In this document: in pieces, positions 63,618 to 64,000 of the stretch
Numbering within the stretch: the stretch's first letter is position 1
How the letters are laid out: every line of letters starts with the position of its first letter
Source: CAZCFB01 sp964511535
GTDB taxonomy: Bacteria; Myxococcota_A; Polyangia; GCA-2747355; CAZCFB01
Length of the DNA stretch: 64,000 bases
Assembly (NCBI GenBank): GCA_964511535.1
Contig: CAZEFW010000018.1
Span: forward strand, 1 to 64,000
Reading direction: 5' to 3'
Notes under the pieces: model-generated
Database searches by the model: none
The model's input: only the letters and a program-made list of their open reading frames with translations
Told to the model about the DNA's origin: nothing
Program-made: the position numbers and the translations under genes

Positions 63618-64000
63618 ATGAAAACAAGCAAGACGGTGGTTGCTCGTGGAGGCCGGGCGGCGCAGAATACAGCAACTTCGATGCCTCCTACCACCTCCCA
63701 GCTCAGCAGCAGCGGGCAGGCAAACAGCTCGCGCGGACGGGCCCTCGTCGGGACCCTGGTGAGCCTCGCTGTGTCTCTCGGCCTGCTGGCCGCCATCATG
63801 CTGTGGAAGCAGATCAGCCTGGAGGAGCTGTCGCGGCACCTCCAGGCGGCGGACACCGGGCTGGTGGTCCTGGCCTTCGGAGTGTCTGCTCTGTTCCACG
63901 TGCTGTTCGGCTCGCACAAGCTCTACCTTGTGCTGCGCGCCATGGGGCTGGATGTGGGGTTCCTCCACACCATGCGGGTGGTGCTCGGCATGGGGCCGCT
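63618..64000 (+). CDS. LPG-synthase-TM/flippase-like membrane protein (5' part only)
   Basis: The frame is open from ATG 63618 to the window end (127 residues seen). After a 40-residue polar N-terminus come a first helix (VGTLVSLAVSLGLLAAIML), the conserved WKQISLEELSRHLQAAD, a second helix (LVVLAFGVSALFHVLFG) and then SHKLYLVLRAMG. This is the pattern of UPF0104/lysylphosphatidylglycerol synthase transmembrane proteins, which are flippases or lipid-linked transporters. The start is not fixed: TAGCCT lies 9 bases upstream and no ribosome binding site is seen. It is divergent from the family 2 glycosyltransferase gene, which suits a glycolipid pathway. The 3' part is outside the window. Confidence 0.7.
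   Translation, partial: MKTSKTVVARGGRAAQNTATSMPPTTSQLSSSGQANSSRGRALVGTLVSLAVSLGLLAAIMLWKQISLEELSRHLQAADTGLVVLAFGVSALFHVLFGSHKLYLVLRAMGLDVGFLHTMRVVLGMGP

Noticed and set aside
1..64000. tRNA, rRNA, prophage attachment sites or replication origin
   Set aside because: No cloverleaf, rRNA-like segment, integrase with repeats or DnaA box cluster was found by eye; short sites could be missed.

Overview
The window is GC-rich DNA that most resembles a Myxococcota (delta-proteobacterial) chromosome or metagenome-assembled contig. Four features point that way. There are many lipoproteins with a 'PDxxxPD' linker after the lipobox. Several secreted proteins end in a Gly-Cys motif, a hydrophobic helix and an Arg cluster (MYXO-CTERM-like sorting tails). 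Cys-rich repeat proteins are abundant. There is a VgrG-DUF2169-pentapeptide-DUF3540-DUF4150 type VI secretion (T6SS) cluster with Ser/Thr kinase-like genes next to it. Taxonomy is inferred from gene style only; no rRNA or tRNA gene was seen. A run of 10 N (16610-16619) marks an assembly gap inside the DUF2169-pentapeptide gene.

Layout. 1-530: the 3' end of a group II intron (maturase C-terminus, domains V and VI) and a dead IS481-type transposase remnant. 0.9-7.1 kb: GTP cyclohydrolase II, a membrane glycosyltransferase, a FadL-type porin, a secreted unknown protein and a LOG-family protein. 7.1-20.3 kb: a Ser/Thr kinase and a tail-to-tail pseudokinase paralogue, a DUF4123 coiled-coil protein, a TPR-glycosyltransferase, then the VgrG operon. 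20.4-31.7 kb: HAD 5'-nucleotidase, esterase, lipoproteins, a secreted endonuclease/phosphatase-like protein, a DsbD-like reductase, a MYXO-CTERM protein and a GH130 enzyme. 31.8-35.8 kb: an operon of two B12-type radical SAM proteins and an HD-DUF218 fusion. 35.9-44 kb: a seven-repeat Cys-rich lipoprotein with a fibrinogen-like domain, a ribbon-helix-helix/zinc regulator with its operator, a MEDS-PAS-PAS-GAF histidine kinase, RNase E/G and a PAP2 phosphatase. 44-53.6 kb: secreted proteins, tandem arylsulfotransferase-like lipoproteins and a second membrane glycosyltransferase. 53.6-64 kb: a ketoacyl synthase III plus PAPS sulfotransferase pair, tandem TPR lipoproteins, a MopE-like MYXO-CTERM protein, a third radical SAM protein, a family 2 glycosyltransferase and the start of a flippase-like membrane protein.

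Two patterns stand out. First, at least eight genes lack a ribosome binding site but have a TAnnnT hexamer 6-7 nt before the start codon, which suggests widespread leaderless transcription. Second, the kinase and pseudokinase genes align without gaps through the catalytic core, and the catalytic residues are replaced in one copy, which is translationally coupled to a T6SS-type DUF4123 protein. Other notable items are an in-frame TGA inside a MYXO-CTERM lipoprotein gene and a group of sulfotransferase-type genes.
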